Source: Lachnospiraceae bacterium (GTDB lineage Bacteria > Bacillota > Clostridia > Lachnospirales > Lachnospiraceae). From it: a DNA stretch of 47,068 bases. The DNA is taken from the NCBI GenBank assembly GCA_017441585.1, contig JAFRWW010000073.1, positions 1-47,068 on the forward strand, read 5' to 3'. The notes beneath the pieces are model-generated. The model had not been told where the DNA came from. It made no database searches and was given only the letters and a program-made list of their open reading frames with translations. Positions 25,059-32,510 of this stretch are shown here, one piece after another. How positions within the stretch are numbered: position 1 is the stretch's first letter; every line of letters begins with the position of its first letter. The position numbers and the translations under genes were made by a program.

Positions 25059-25095
25059 GCGGCCGGAGCGAGATAAGTTCGCTTCGGTCGCTTTG
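25059..25095 (+). terminator. Terminator after the alanine-rich protein gene
   Basis: GCGGCCG and CGGTCGC (one G-U pair), then AGCGA and TCGCT, form a long stem at 25059-25091 around GATAAGT, followed by TTTGATTT. The T-tract is interrupted, so termination may be partial and allow read-through into ispE. Confidence 0.65.
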
Positions 25096-25125
25096 ATTTA
25101 AGCGAGGCGGTATGCCTGTAATATT

Positions 25126-25986
25126 ATGAAAATAGACCTGAAGGCTTACGGAAAGATAAATCTGGCGCTTGATGTGCTTAAGAAAAGAGAAGACGGATAT
25201 CACGAGGTTCGGATGATCATGCAGACTGTGGATCTTTTTGACAGGCTGACACTTGAAGATCGTGATGAGCCCGGCATCAGTTTAAAGACCAATCTGTCTT
25301 TTTTGCCCTGTGATGAGAATAATCTCTGCTATAAGGCGGCTGCTCTTTTGATGGATGAATTCGGCGTGAAGCGGGGAGTGACCATTGATCTGGAAAAGAA
25401 GATCCCCGTGGCAGCAGGCATGGCCGGAGGAAGTACCGATGCTGCAGCTGTGATGGTGGGGGTGAACAGACTGTTTTCACTGGGACTTAAAAAGGAAGAG
25501 CTGATGGAACGCGGCGTGAAGATCGGTGCCGACGTTCCATATTGTGTCATGAGAGGTACTGCTCTTTCTGAGGGGATAGGCGAGATACTCACCCCCCTCC
25601 CGGCTATGGTGGAATGTCCCGTGGTGATCGCAAAGCCTTCCGTGAGCGTGTCCACTAAATTTGTCTACGGTAATCTCAAGGTGAATGAGATAACAGATCA
25701 TCCCCGGGTAGATGATATGATAGAAGCCATAAAGGCCGGCGATCTCAGGGGCGTGGCCGGGACTATGGCTAATGTCCTGGAAAGTGTCACCATTCCCGAG
25801 TATCCCGTCATCGGGCAGATCAAGGAATTTCTTTTGGAGCACGGCGCCCTGAATTCCCTGATGAGCGGCAGCGGGCCTACCGTATTTGCCTTGTTTGAAG
25901 ATGAAGCCACCGCACAGGCGGCGGCGGATGCCCTTAGGGATACACAGATGGCTAAAAATGTGTTCGTAAAGCACATAAGGAACTGA
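25126..25986 (+). CDS. ispE: 4-diphosphocytidyl-2-C-methyl-D-erythritol kinase
   Basis: A 286-residue GHMP kinase that phosphorylates CDP-methylerythritol in the MEP route to isoprenoids. It begins KAYGKINLALDVLKKREDGY (about residues 5-24), which carries the catalytic Lys and substrate contacts. The ATP loop is PVAAGMAGGSTDAAAVM (about 88-104). GADVPYCVMRGTALSEGIGE (about 133-152) and LMSGSGPTVFALFE (about 245-258) complete the family pattern. Normal length. The GntR-type regulator follows after 29 bp and is probably co-transcribed. Spacing to a GAGGCGG ribosome site is longer than usual. Confidence 0.94.
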   Translation: MKIDLKAYGKINLALDVLKKREDGYHEVRMIMQTVDLFDRLTLEDRDEPGISLKTNLSFLPCDENNLCYKAAALLMDEFGVKRGVTIDLEKKIPVAAGMAGGSTDAAAVMVGVNRLFSLGLKKEELMERGVKIGADVPYCVMRGTALSEGIGEILTPLPAMVECPVVIAKPSVSVSTKFVYGNLKVNEITDHPRVDDMIEAIKAGDLRGVAGTMANVLESVTIPEYPVIGQIKEFLLEHGALNSLMSGSGPTVFALFEDEATAQAAADALRDTQMAKNVFVKHIRN

Positions 25987-26015
25987 TTTAGGAATTTCGG
26001 ATAAGAGAGGTTATT

Positions 26016-26702
26016 TTGGCGACAGGTTTCTATGCTGAAATGATGAAAAAATATTCGGATAAGCCGGCGCGTGAGATGGTCTCCCTCACTTTGAGACAGG
26101 CGATACTCACGGGACGTTTTATGCCTGGAGACAGACTCATGGAGATCCAGCTGGCATCCCAGATGGGGGTCAGTCGTACTCCGGTGAGAGAGGCTCTTAA
26201 GCTGCTGGCCACAGAGGGTCTGGTGATCATGGTGCCTAATCGTGGCGCCTATGTCTCCGATATATCCGAAAAGGGCGTCATGGATGTCCTGGAGGTGCGG
26301 CGTACCCTGGAGGGACTGGCGACGTCGAGAGCCGTCAGGCGTATGGATCCTGAGGGCATGAGGCGGTTGAATGATGCCAGGGAAGCCTGCAAGGCGGCGG
26401 TGGAGGCTGAGGATCACCGCGCGCTGGCGTCCGCTGATATAGCTTTTCATGATGTGATATTAAAGGCCACCGGTAATGACCGTCTGGTGGAGATAATGAA
26501 CAATCTGGCGGACAGGATATACAGATACCGTTATGAGTTTATAAAGGATGTGAGTCATCATCCTGCCATACTTCTGGAGCATAATAAGATTTATGACGCT
26601 TTTTTTGAGCATAATGAGGATGAGGCCGTGGCGGCCATTCAGGCCCATATAGACCATCAGGCCCAGGCCATCATCACCAGCCTTAGAAGTAAGCAGGGAT
26701 GA
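26016..26702 (+). CDS. GntR-family regulator, FCD subfamily
   Basis: A 228-residue transcription factor. The N-terminal winged helix contains LRQAILTGRFMPGDRLMEIQ and GVSRTPVREALKLLATEGLV (about residues 22-68). The all-helical FCD effector domain (about 80-225) has the metal-ligand pattern: Asp/His in DIAFHDVIL, His in HHPAILLEHNKIYDAFFEHN and His in AIQAHIDHQ. FCD regulators bind small carboxylates or sugars; the ligand is unknown. Translation probably starts at TTG 26016, 5 nt after AGAGAGG; an ATG near 26040 lacks such a site. Confidence 0.88.
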   Translation: MATGFYAEMMKKYSDKPAREMVSLTLRQAILTGRFMPGDRLMEIQLASQMGVSRTPVREALKLLATEGLVIMVPNRGAYVSDISEKGVMDVLEVRRTLEGLATSRAVRRMDPEGMRRLNDAREACKAAVEAEDHRALASADIAFHDVILKATGNDRLVEIMNNLADRIYRYRYEFIKDVSHHPAILLEHNKIYDAFFEHNEDEAVAAIQAHIDHQAQAIITSLRSKQG

Positions 26703-26739
26703 TCTCATTGATCTTCAGACAGAATAGAGTAGTAATTAT

Positions 26740-26775
26740 TGTCATTCTGAGGAGTGACACGACGAAGAATCCTGA
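26740..26775. repeat. Half copy of the GTCATTCTGAG palindrome
   Basis: TGTCATTCTGAG followed by CGAAGAATCCTGA matches the left arm of the element at 33731. The right arm is missing. It lies between the GntR gene and the DUF1934 gene. Confidence 0.55.
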
Positions 26776-26816
26776 AAAATTAAATTTCTGAAATAAAGCC
26801 GGCTTGAGAGAATAAT

Positions 26817-27260
26817 ATGACTAAGGACGTAATGATAACAGTCTGCGGAATGCAATATGATGAAAACGGTGTGGCACAGCCCATCGAGGTCATCACTCCC
26901 GGAGACTATTATTTTAAAAATAATAAACACTATGTGATCTTTGACGAACTGATCGAGGGGACCGGCGGTGTCACCAGGAGCACTTTTAAGTTTTCAAAGG
27001 ATGAATGCCTTATGAAACGCACGGGAGCCGCCAATGTCCAGATGATCTTCAACACCGCCAATAAGACGGTTTCCAGTTATCTGACGCCCTTTGGCAGTTT
27101 CATGATAGGGATAGACACCAACAGTATAGATTGCAGTGAGAGTGAGGACAGTATATCCGTGGACATCGATTATGCCCTGGATGTGAATTATGAATATCTT
27201 GCCGACTGCAAGCTGAGGGTAGATATCAAGCCCCGCGGCAGCCAGATAAGCCTGCAGTGA
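26817..27260 (+). CDS. DUF1934 (YwiB-like) protein
   Basis: A 147-residue protein with alternating beta strands, as expected of the small calycin-like barrel family DUF1934. Recognisable parts are the N-terminal VMITVCGMQ, the YYFKNNKHYVIFDEL strand, a MKRTGAANVQMIF strand, and a C-terminal VDIDYALDVNYEYLADCKLR followed by a basic V-D-I-K-P. Its biochemical role is not known to me. There is no signal peptide. The ribosome site is poor. A perfect terminator overlaps its stop codon. Confidence 0.75.
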   Translation: MTKDVMITVCGMQYDENGVAQPIEVITPGDYYFKNNKHYVIFDELIEGTGGVTRSTFKFSKDECLMKRTGAANVQMIFNTANKTVSSYLTPFGSFMIGIDTNSIDCSESEDSISVDIDYALDVNYEYLADCKLRVDIKPRGSQISLQ

Positions 27261-27275
27261 GCAGGCTTATTTTTA
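27246..27275 (+). terminator. Terminator overlapping the DUF1934 stop codon
   Basis: ATAAGCCTGC (27246-27255) and GCAGGCTTAT (27261-27270) are perfect complements around AGTGA, followed by TTTTA. The stop TGA is in the loop. Confidence 0.85.
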
Positions 27276-27340
27276 TGATCATTGATTTATGCTGTGCCGT
27301 GGGATAGTTTAAGAATTCTTTAAATAAAATGAGCCGGGAT

Positions 27341-27850
27341 TTACTTCTTCAATGGCTTTGCGCCGGCCTTTTCCTTGAGATTGTCGAGCATCTGTGCGAA
27401 CTTACCCTTCTTCTTTTCGGATTCGGGATTCTTAAGGCTTCCCCTGATACCCTTCACATCCACGATATAGATGCCGGCTACGGTGGCCTTGACTTCCTTC
27501 TTTACGGGGATCAGATCAAATATCTTATCGTCTGCGATGAGAGTCATGATCTGGGGACCTATCTTGGCCTTGACCACGGGAACCTTTGAACCGCGAAGGA
27601 GTCTGGGAGTATTGTCGATCACCATCTGGGGCAGACCCGCTTCCTTCATCTTCATGCGCTTCTTGTCGATGACCAGCATGGAGATGGTCTGCTTGGCACT
27701 CTGGATGGCTGCATCCTGCTCCGCCTGTTTTTTGGTGGCGTATTTGTTAAGAAAATACAGCGCCACGCCTATGATGACGGCGACTACAAGGGTTACGATC
27801 AATGCGATCTGTGGTGTACTGAGTAATAAGATACCGGTAGTGAGTGACAT
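27341..27850 (-). CDS. Single-span membrane protein of unknown function
   Basis: A 169-residue protein with one N-terminal transmembrane segment (about residues 14-37, IALIVTLVVAVIIGVALYFL). An amphipathic helical stretch rich in K and Q follows. A cytoplasmic domain (about 65-140) has alternating strands (SKVPVVKAKIGPQIMTLIAD, EVKATVAGIYIVDVKGIRG). The Lys-rich C-terminus (KKKGKFAQMLDNLKEKAGAK) may touch the membrane or nucleic acid. I do not recognise a named family. The ATG at 27850 is 6 nt after GGAGG; an upstream TTG in frame is less likely. It has its own minus-strand promoter, divergent from the next operon. Confidence 0.75.
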   Translation of the reverse strand: MSLTTGILLLSTPQIALIVTLVVAVIIGVALYFLNKYATKKQAEQDAAIQSAKQTISMLVIDKKRMKMKEAGLPQMVIDNTPRLLRGSKVPVVKAKIGPQIMTLIADDKIFDLIPVKKEVKATVAGIYIVDVKGIRGSLKNPESEKKKGKFAQMLDNLKEKAGAKPLKK

Positions 27851-27894
27851 TTTTTCCTCCAAATTATCTGTTTGTTGTAGGTGAATTGCATTTA

Positions 27895-27923
27895 ATCATA
27901 GCATTTGTTGATAGTTTTAGCAA
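27895..27923 (-). promoter_or_regulatory. Minus-strand promoter of the membrane protein gene
   Basis: Read on the minus strand, TTGCTA (27918-27923) and TATGAT (27895-27900) are 17 nt apart. It overlaps the plus-strand promoter at 27908-27937, so the two should compete for polymerase. Confidence 0.65.
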
Positions 27924-27937
27924 GAATGTGTTATAAT
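27908..27937 (+). promoter_or_regulatory. Promoter of the trigger-factor-like/NlpC operon
   Basis: TTGATA (27908-27913) and TATAAT (27932-27937) have an 18-nt spacer. The start near 27944 places the whole structured element at 27962-28098 in the 5' leader of the lipoprotein mRNA. Confidence 0.7.
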
Positions 27938-27961
27938 ATTTAAGTTTGGTAAGAAAGATAG

Positions 27962-28098
27962 CAATGTCATTAACTTAAGAATTGCATAAGGTATATTCCG
28001 CGCAGGCAGGCAGCCTTTTAGAGCGAGTTGGTTTTCTGTCTGAGCGAAAAAGGTGCTGGGGTTGCAGGCAAAGTGTCGGGCTTAAGTTAATGACATTG
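27962..28098 (+). ncRNA. Candidate structured leader element (copy B) with an 18-bp closing stem
   Basis: CAATGTCATTAACTTAAG (27962-27979) and CTTAAGTTAATGACATTG (28081-28098) are perfect complements and enclose the 88-nt core at 27986-28073 shared with 10077-10164. The closing arms differ completely from those of copy A, yet each pair is self-complementary. Inside, CCTTTT (28014-28019) pairs with AAAAGG (28048-28053), at the equivalent place to the helix in copy A. The element lies downstream of a good promoter and ends 46 nt before the start codon. The whole 282-nt gap holds only these elements. Confidence 0.55.
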
Positions 28099-28144
28099 TG
28101 ATGGACTGAACATACTGATTAATAAAAAAGAGGAGTTACAAATT

Positions 28145-29293
28145 ATGAAAAAATCTACTATCACAGTTTTGGCCATGACTGCGGCCATGACTGCCCTTTC
28201 GCTTATGTGGGGTTGTAACAAGAATGATGAGGCTGCGGACACGGCTCAGACAGAGGCCGAGACCACGCAGGATACACAGGCGGGAACAGACGAAAAGCCC
28301 GACTACGGTCCCCTTATCTCCGAGCTTAATCTGGGTGAGTATGTCACTCTGGGAGAGTATAAGGGCCTTTCCGTCAGCAAAAATAATACAGAGCCCACCG
28401 AAGAGGATGTAAATGCTGCCATAGACAGTGCTCTGGCTGATAAGGCTGAGAAAAAGGAAGTTACCGGCAGGCCGGTACAGAACGGCGATATCGCCAATAT
28501 CGATTACGAAGGTAAAAAGGACGGTGTGGCCTTTGACGGCGGAACAGCCCAGGGTTATGACCTGACCATAGGTTCCGGACAGTTTATCCCCGGATTTGAG
28601 GACGGACTCGTGGGAGCCGAGGTGGGCGAGACCAGGGATCTGAACCTCACCTTCCCTGAAAACTATGGTAATTCGGATCTGGCAGGTGCCGATGTGGTAT
28701 TTACTGTCACTGTTAATTCCATAAGCGAGTCAGTGACACCGCAGCTTACCGATGAGCTGGTAAAAGAGATAGACAGTTCCCTTAATAATGTAGCCGAGTA
28801 TCGTGAACAGATCACCGAAAAGCTTCGCAGTGAAAATGAGTCCCAGGAAGATTCCAGGATTAAGAATGAGCTTTTGGACATGGTAGTGGATGCATCACAG
28901 TATGAGGAACTTCCTCAGGGCCTTGTGAATGAGCAGATCGACATCGCCATCCTTCAGGCCGGAAATTATGCCACTTCCATGGGTATTTCCACCGATGACT
29001 TCTTTAATCAGTTCTACGGTATCAACATAGATCAGTTCAAGGAGCAGTACAAGGAGTACGCCGAGCATGGCGCAAAGCAGATGCTGGCTGTGTTCGCCAT
29101 AGCGGAAAAAGAAGGACTTCTTCTCAATGATTCCGAGACTGAGGCAGCTCTTAAGGAGTACATGACGAATCTCAGCTTTGACGGAGATTACAAGGCTTTC
29201 CTTGAGACCACCGACGGAAGAGGAAGCTATGAATATATTCATTACGATAAGGTGTTACAGTATCTCTATGATAATGCGGATATCAAGGAATAA
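28145..29293 (+). CDS. Trigger-factor-like FKBP peptidyl-prolyl isomerase, probable lipoprotein
   Basis: A 382-residue exported foldase. The N-terminus MKKSTITVLAMTAAMTALSL leads to MWGC, a plausible though non-ideal lipobox (Trp at -2), then an acidic linker. An FKBP domain (about residues 105-200) has NGDIANIDYEGKKDGVAFDG, FIPGFEDGLVGAEVGE and DLNLTFPENYG. A helical domain (about 205-375) resembles the C-terminal chaperone arms of trigger factor (TPQLTDELVKEI, EYREQITEKLR). The ribosome-binding N-terminal domain of trigger factor is absent, so it should act on secreted proteins at the outer membrane face. It overlaps the wall hydrolase gene by 20 bp, suggesting coupled production. Confidence 0.85.
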   Translation: MKKSTITVLAMTAAMTALSLMWGCNKNDEAADTAQTEAETTQDTQAGTDEKPDYGPLISELNLGEYVTLGEYKGLSVSKNNTEPTEEDVNAAIDSALADKAEKKEVTGRPVQNGDIANIDYEGKKDGVAFDGGTAQGYDLTIGSGQFIPGFEDGLVGAEVGETRDLNLTFPENYGNSDLAGADVVFTVTVNSISESVTPQLTDELVKEIDSSLNNVAEYREQITEKLRSENESQEDSRIKNELLDMVVDASQYEELPQGLVNEQIDIAILQAGNYATSMGISTDDFFNQFYGINIDQFKEQYKEYAEHGAKQMLAVFAIAEKEGLLLNDSETEAALKEYMTNLSFDGDYKAFLETTDGRGSYEYIHYDKVLQYLYDNADIKE

Positions 29294-30671
29294 AAGAATA
29301 AGGCGTATTATCGCGGCGGTTTTGTCGGCTGTGTGTCTGTTTATGTCGGGCACACAGGCTTTTGCCACCACGAAATCCCAGCTGAATAAGCAGAAGGAAA
29401 ATGCCGAAAAGCAGCTGGAGAGCGCAAATGAGGCAGTGAGCGAGATCTCCTCCGAGCGCTCGGAGGCAGTGGCCGAGGTGGAGGAAGCCGATCATCAGCT
29501 GGTGCAGCTGCTTGCCACTATAGATATCCTGGACGATGAGATCGCGGCCAAAAAGGTGGATGTACAGGTCGCCGGCGAGGAGTATGACAAGGCCAGCGCC
29601 GAGGAGCACAAGCAGTATAAGACCATGAAGGAGCGCATCCGCTTCATGTATGAAAAGGGTGACGCCAGATATATTGACATTATCATGCAGTCCACCGGCT
29701 TTGCCGACGCGGTTAACAAGGCCGATTATGTGGAAAAGATATATGATTATGACCGTGAGCTGCTGGACCGTTATGCGGATGCGGCCAGGGAGGCTGATGA
29801 GACCCACGAGCGTTTAGTGAGTGAAGAGGCCGAGCTGGAAGGTATGCAGCTGGAGTTCAAGGAACAGCAGGCCGTGCTGGAGGCTACCATAGTCGAGAAA
29901 AAGGCCGTGGTGGAGAATTTTGACGAACAGCTGGCAAGGGCCCGCTCCGAAGCTAAAAAATACGAGAACCAGATAAAGGAAGCCAATACGGAGATCGCCA
30001 GGATAGCCGCTAAGGAAAAGGCGGAGAGGAAAGCCAGGGAAAAAGCCGAAAGGGAAGCCCGTGAAAAGGCCGAAAAGGAGGCTAAGGAAAAGCAGAAGAA
30101 GGCTTCTTCATCTGTTGCGGGAAAGAGTGAGGATCAGTCCGGAGAGCAGGCAAAAGACCAGGGCAAGGATCCCAACGGCGAGGAATCCCAGGAGGGTGAA
30201 TATAAGGAAGAGAAGAAAAAGTCTTCTTCCACATCTTACGAGTATGATGAATCCTCCCAGGAGGGTGAGTACAAAAAGGAGACCTCCAGCGCCAAGGAAA
30301 CTTCCAAGCCCGCGGTATCGGGAAGCGGTACCGGAGCCGATATCGCATCCTTTGCATGTCAGTTCATAGGCAATCCATATGTTTCCGGAGGTACGTCTCT
30401 TACGGATGGCGCCGACTGCTCGGGCTTTACTTTTTCGGTGTATAAGCATTTCGGCTACAGCATACCCAGGACTTCCTCCGAGCAGTTAGGCTGCGGCACC
30501 GGAGTGGATTATTCCGAGGCAAAGGCAGGAGACCTAGTCTGCTATGCGGGTCATGTGGGTATCTATATAGGAAACGGCATGATAGTACACGCTTCGTCGC
30601 CCGCCACCGGCATCAAGACCACGATCGCTACCTACAGGCCCATTTTATCCGTCAGAAGGGTCGTGAAGTAG
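29274..30671 (+). CDS. Secreted coiled-coil NlpC/P60 peptidoglycan hydrolase
   Basis: A 465-residue exported protein. The signal peptide ends near SGTQAFA (about residue 31). Long coiled coils (about 33-285) have the pattern of wall hydrolases of the PcsB/CwlO type. A low-complexity linker (about 285-345) contains the duplicated SQEGEYK. The C-terminal NlpC/P60 domain (about 350-465) has the catalytic cysteine in ADCSGF and histidines in GHVGIYIG and IVHASSP, cleaving gamma-D-Glu to diamino acid bonds. In this class the coiled coil usually holds the enzyme inactive until bound by FtsEX; that link is by family, not seen here. ATG 29274 (or 29268) is chosen because it gives a proper signal peptide and overlaps the previous gene. 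Confidence 0.87.
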   Translation: MRISRNKRIRRIIAAVLSAVCLFMSGTQAFATTKSQLNKQKENAEKQLESANEAVSEISSERSEAVAEVEEADHQLVQLLATIDILDDEIAAKKVDVQVAGEEYDKASAEEHKQYKTMKERIRFMYEKGDARYIDIIMQSTGFADAVNKADYVEKIYDYDRELLDRYADAAREADETHERLVSEEAELEGMQLEFKEQQAVLEATIVEKKAVVENFDEQLARARSEAKKYENQIKEANTEIARIAAKEKAERKAREKAEREAREKAEKEAKEKQKKASSSVAGKSEDQSGEQAKDQGKDPNGEESQEGEYKEEKKKSSSTSYEYDESSQEGEYKKETSSAKETSKPAVSGSGTGADIASFACQFIGNPYVSGGTSLTDGADCSGFTFSVYKHFGYSIPRTSSEQLGCGTGVDYSEAKAGDLVCYAGHVGIYIGNGMIVHASSPATGIKTTIATYRPILSVRRVVK

Positions 30672-30718
30672 GGCGAAAAATAACTGTCAGGGTGCTGCTT
30701 TGAATAGTTAAATACAAA

Positions 30719-30747
30719 TTGACCGCGACATGAAAAAATAGTATAAT
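30719..30747 (+). promoter_or_regulatory. Promoter of the pilB-pilT pair
   Basis: TTGACC (30719-30724), a 17-nt spacer and TATAAT (30742-30747). ACCGC in the -35 region is complementary to GCGGT at 30754-30758 before a T-run, so a weak terminator of the preceding gene may overlap. Confidence 0.7.
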
Positions 30748-30782
30748 AACAAAGCGGTTTTTTATTGTAAAGGGGTATATTT

Positions 30783-32486
30783 ATGGATTTTAAACGCAGA
30801 AAAATGAGACTGGGTGACATTCTGACCGAGCAGAGTGTGATCACGCCCGAACAGCTGGATGAAGCCCTTCATGAGTCTAAGATCGAAGGTAAGCGTCTCG
30901 GTGACACCCTGGTTGAAAAGAGATTCTGTACAGAGGAACAGATAGCGGGCGCTCTGGCGGATCAGTTTGACCTCGACGTGGTGGACCTTACCACCAGGGA
31001 AGTGCCGGAGGATATCGCCGGCATGATCAAGAGCCAGATGGCAAAGAAGTATAATGCCATACCTTTTGCGATAGATCCCGAGAGGGCGAATGTGCTGATG
31101 GTCGCCATGGTGGATCCTATGGATCTGGACGCCATAGACGACCTTTCCATAGTGACTAACATGCAGATACAGCCTGTGGTCACCACCCCGACTTCCATAA
31201 TACAGGCACTGGATAAGGCTTACGGACGTGCCGAGATCTCCAGCGTGGCAGACGCCTACGCAAAGGAAAAGGAGATGGAGGCTGCTGCCATAGCGGCCCA
31301 GAATGAAGAATATAATGAAGATATCGAGAACTCGCCTATAGTTCAGCTGGTTAAGGGTATGATCGAGCAGGCTGTGCGACAGAGGACTTCCGATATTCAT
31401 ATAGAGGCCATGGAAGGCCAGGTCAGAGTCCGTTACAGGATCGACGGTGCCCTCTATGAGAGGATGACCTACAGCCCCAGGCTTCTGCCGGCTATAGTGG
31501 CCCGTATCAAGATCATCGGAGGTATGGATATCTCCGAGAAAAGAAAACCTCAGGACGGTCGTATCACTCAGATCGTGGACAAGCAGGAGTTTGATATCCG
31601 TGTATCCATACTTCCTACAGTTCACGGCGAGAAGGTGGTTATGCGACTTACCTCAAAGAGTGCACTGAGCAGATCCAAATCCCAGCTCGGATTTAATGAG
31701 GAAGAGCTTAAGAGATTTGATCATATATTTAAGAATCCTCACGGTATCATCCTGGTTACGGGACCTACCGGTTCCGGTAAATCCACCACACTGTACACGG
31801 CTCTTTCGGAGCTTAATACAGAGGATGTTAACATCATCACTGTTGAGGACCCCGTCGAGGCGAACATCGACGGTATCAATCAGGTACATGTAAATGCGAA
31901 AGCAGGACTTACCTTCGCGGCAGCCCTTAGATCCATCCTCCGTCAGGACCCTGATATCATAATGATAGGAGAGATCCGAGACGGTGAGACGGGAAGTATA
32001 GCGGTTACCGCGTCCATCACCGGCCACCTTGTGGTTAGTACCCTCCATACCAATTCGTCATCTGCTACCATCGGACGTCTGGCGGACATGGGTATCGAGC
32101 CTTACCTTCTGGCAGACTCCATCGTGGGTATCATAGCACAGCGTCTTGCGAGAAGACTTTGCCCCGCATGTAAAAAGCCCAAGACTCCCACGGAGGAAGA
32201 GAGGGAGATCATGCAGCTTGAGCCCGGCGAGGAAGTTACCATCTATGAGCCCTGTGGCTGCGGTAAGTGCGATATGACCGGATTTAAGGGTCGTATCGGT
32301 GTGTATGAGATACTGGAGACATCACCCGCCATCAAGAGGCTGATCGCTAAAAATGCAGACGCCGAAGAAATCAAGAATGTGGCTGTCTCAGAGGGTATGA
32401 ACACACTTCGTATGGCGGCATGTAAATACGTGAAGCAGGGTATCACCGCTGTTTCCGAAATGGTCAAGGTTTCCTTTGACAGTTAA
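30783..32486 (+). CDS. pilB: GspE/PilB-family assembly ATPase
   Basis: A 567-residue hexameric ATPase of type IV pilus or type II-like secretion systems. The N-terminal MshEN-like domain (about residues 1-150) begins RLGDILTEQSVITPEQLDEA. The core has Walker A GPTGSGKSTTLYT (about 325-337), EDPVEANI, the Walker B IIMIGEIRDGETG (about 395-407) and STLHTNSS. Four cysteines in CPAC and CGCGKC (about 461-500) form the PilB/GspE zinc site. Full length and all catalytic motifs are intact. The next gene is a PilT-like ATPase. No pilin, PilC, PilM-Q or prepilin peptidase gene is in the window. Confidence 0.88.
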   Translation: MDFKRRKMRLGDILTEQSVITPEQLDEALHESKIEGKRLGDTLVEKRFCTEEQIAGALADQFDLDVVDLTTREVPEDIAGMIKSQMAKKYNAIPFAIDPERANVLMVAMVDPMDLDAIDDLSIVTNMQIQPVVTTPTSIIQALDKAYGRAEISSVADAYAKEKEMEAAAIAAQNEEYNEDIENSPIVQLVKGMIEQAVRQRTSDIHIEAMEGQVRVRYRIDGALYERMTYSPRLLPAIVARIKIIGGMDISEKRKPQDGRITQIVDKQEFDIRVSILPTVHGEKVVMRLTSKSALSRSKSQLGFNEEELKRFDHIFKNPHGIILVTGPTGSGKSTTLYTALSELNTEDVNIITVEDPVEANIDGINQVHVNAKAGLTFAAALRSILRQDPDIIMIGEIRDGETGSIAVTASITGHLVVSTLHTNSSSATIGRLADMGIEPYLLADSIVGIIAQRLARRLCPACKKPKTPTEEEREIMQLEPGEEVTIYEPCGCGKCDMTGFKGRIGVYEILETSPAIKRLIAKNADAEEIKNVAVSEGMNTLRMAACKYVKQGITAVSEMVKVSFDS

Positions 32487-32510
32487 TTATTTTAAGGAGG
32501 GTATTTTTTT

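Noticed and set aside
10045..28098. The core elements as an ordinary transposon with terminal inverted repeats
   Set aside because: Copies of one transposon share the same termini. Here the inverted repeats differ completely between the two good copies while the interior is conserved, so this model does not fit without extra assumptions.
30762..31625. 287-codon minus-strand open frame inside pilB
   Set aside because: It lies wholly antisense to a complete, motif-bearing ATPase gene and its translation shows no domain, so it is a shadow of that gene's codon use.
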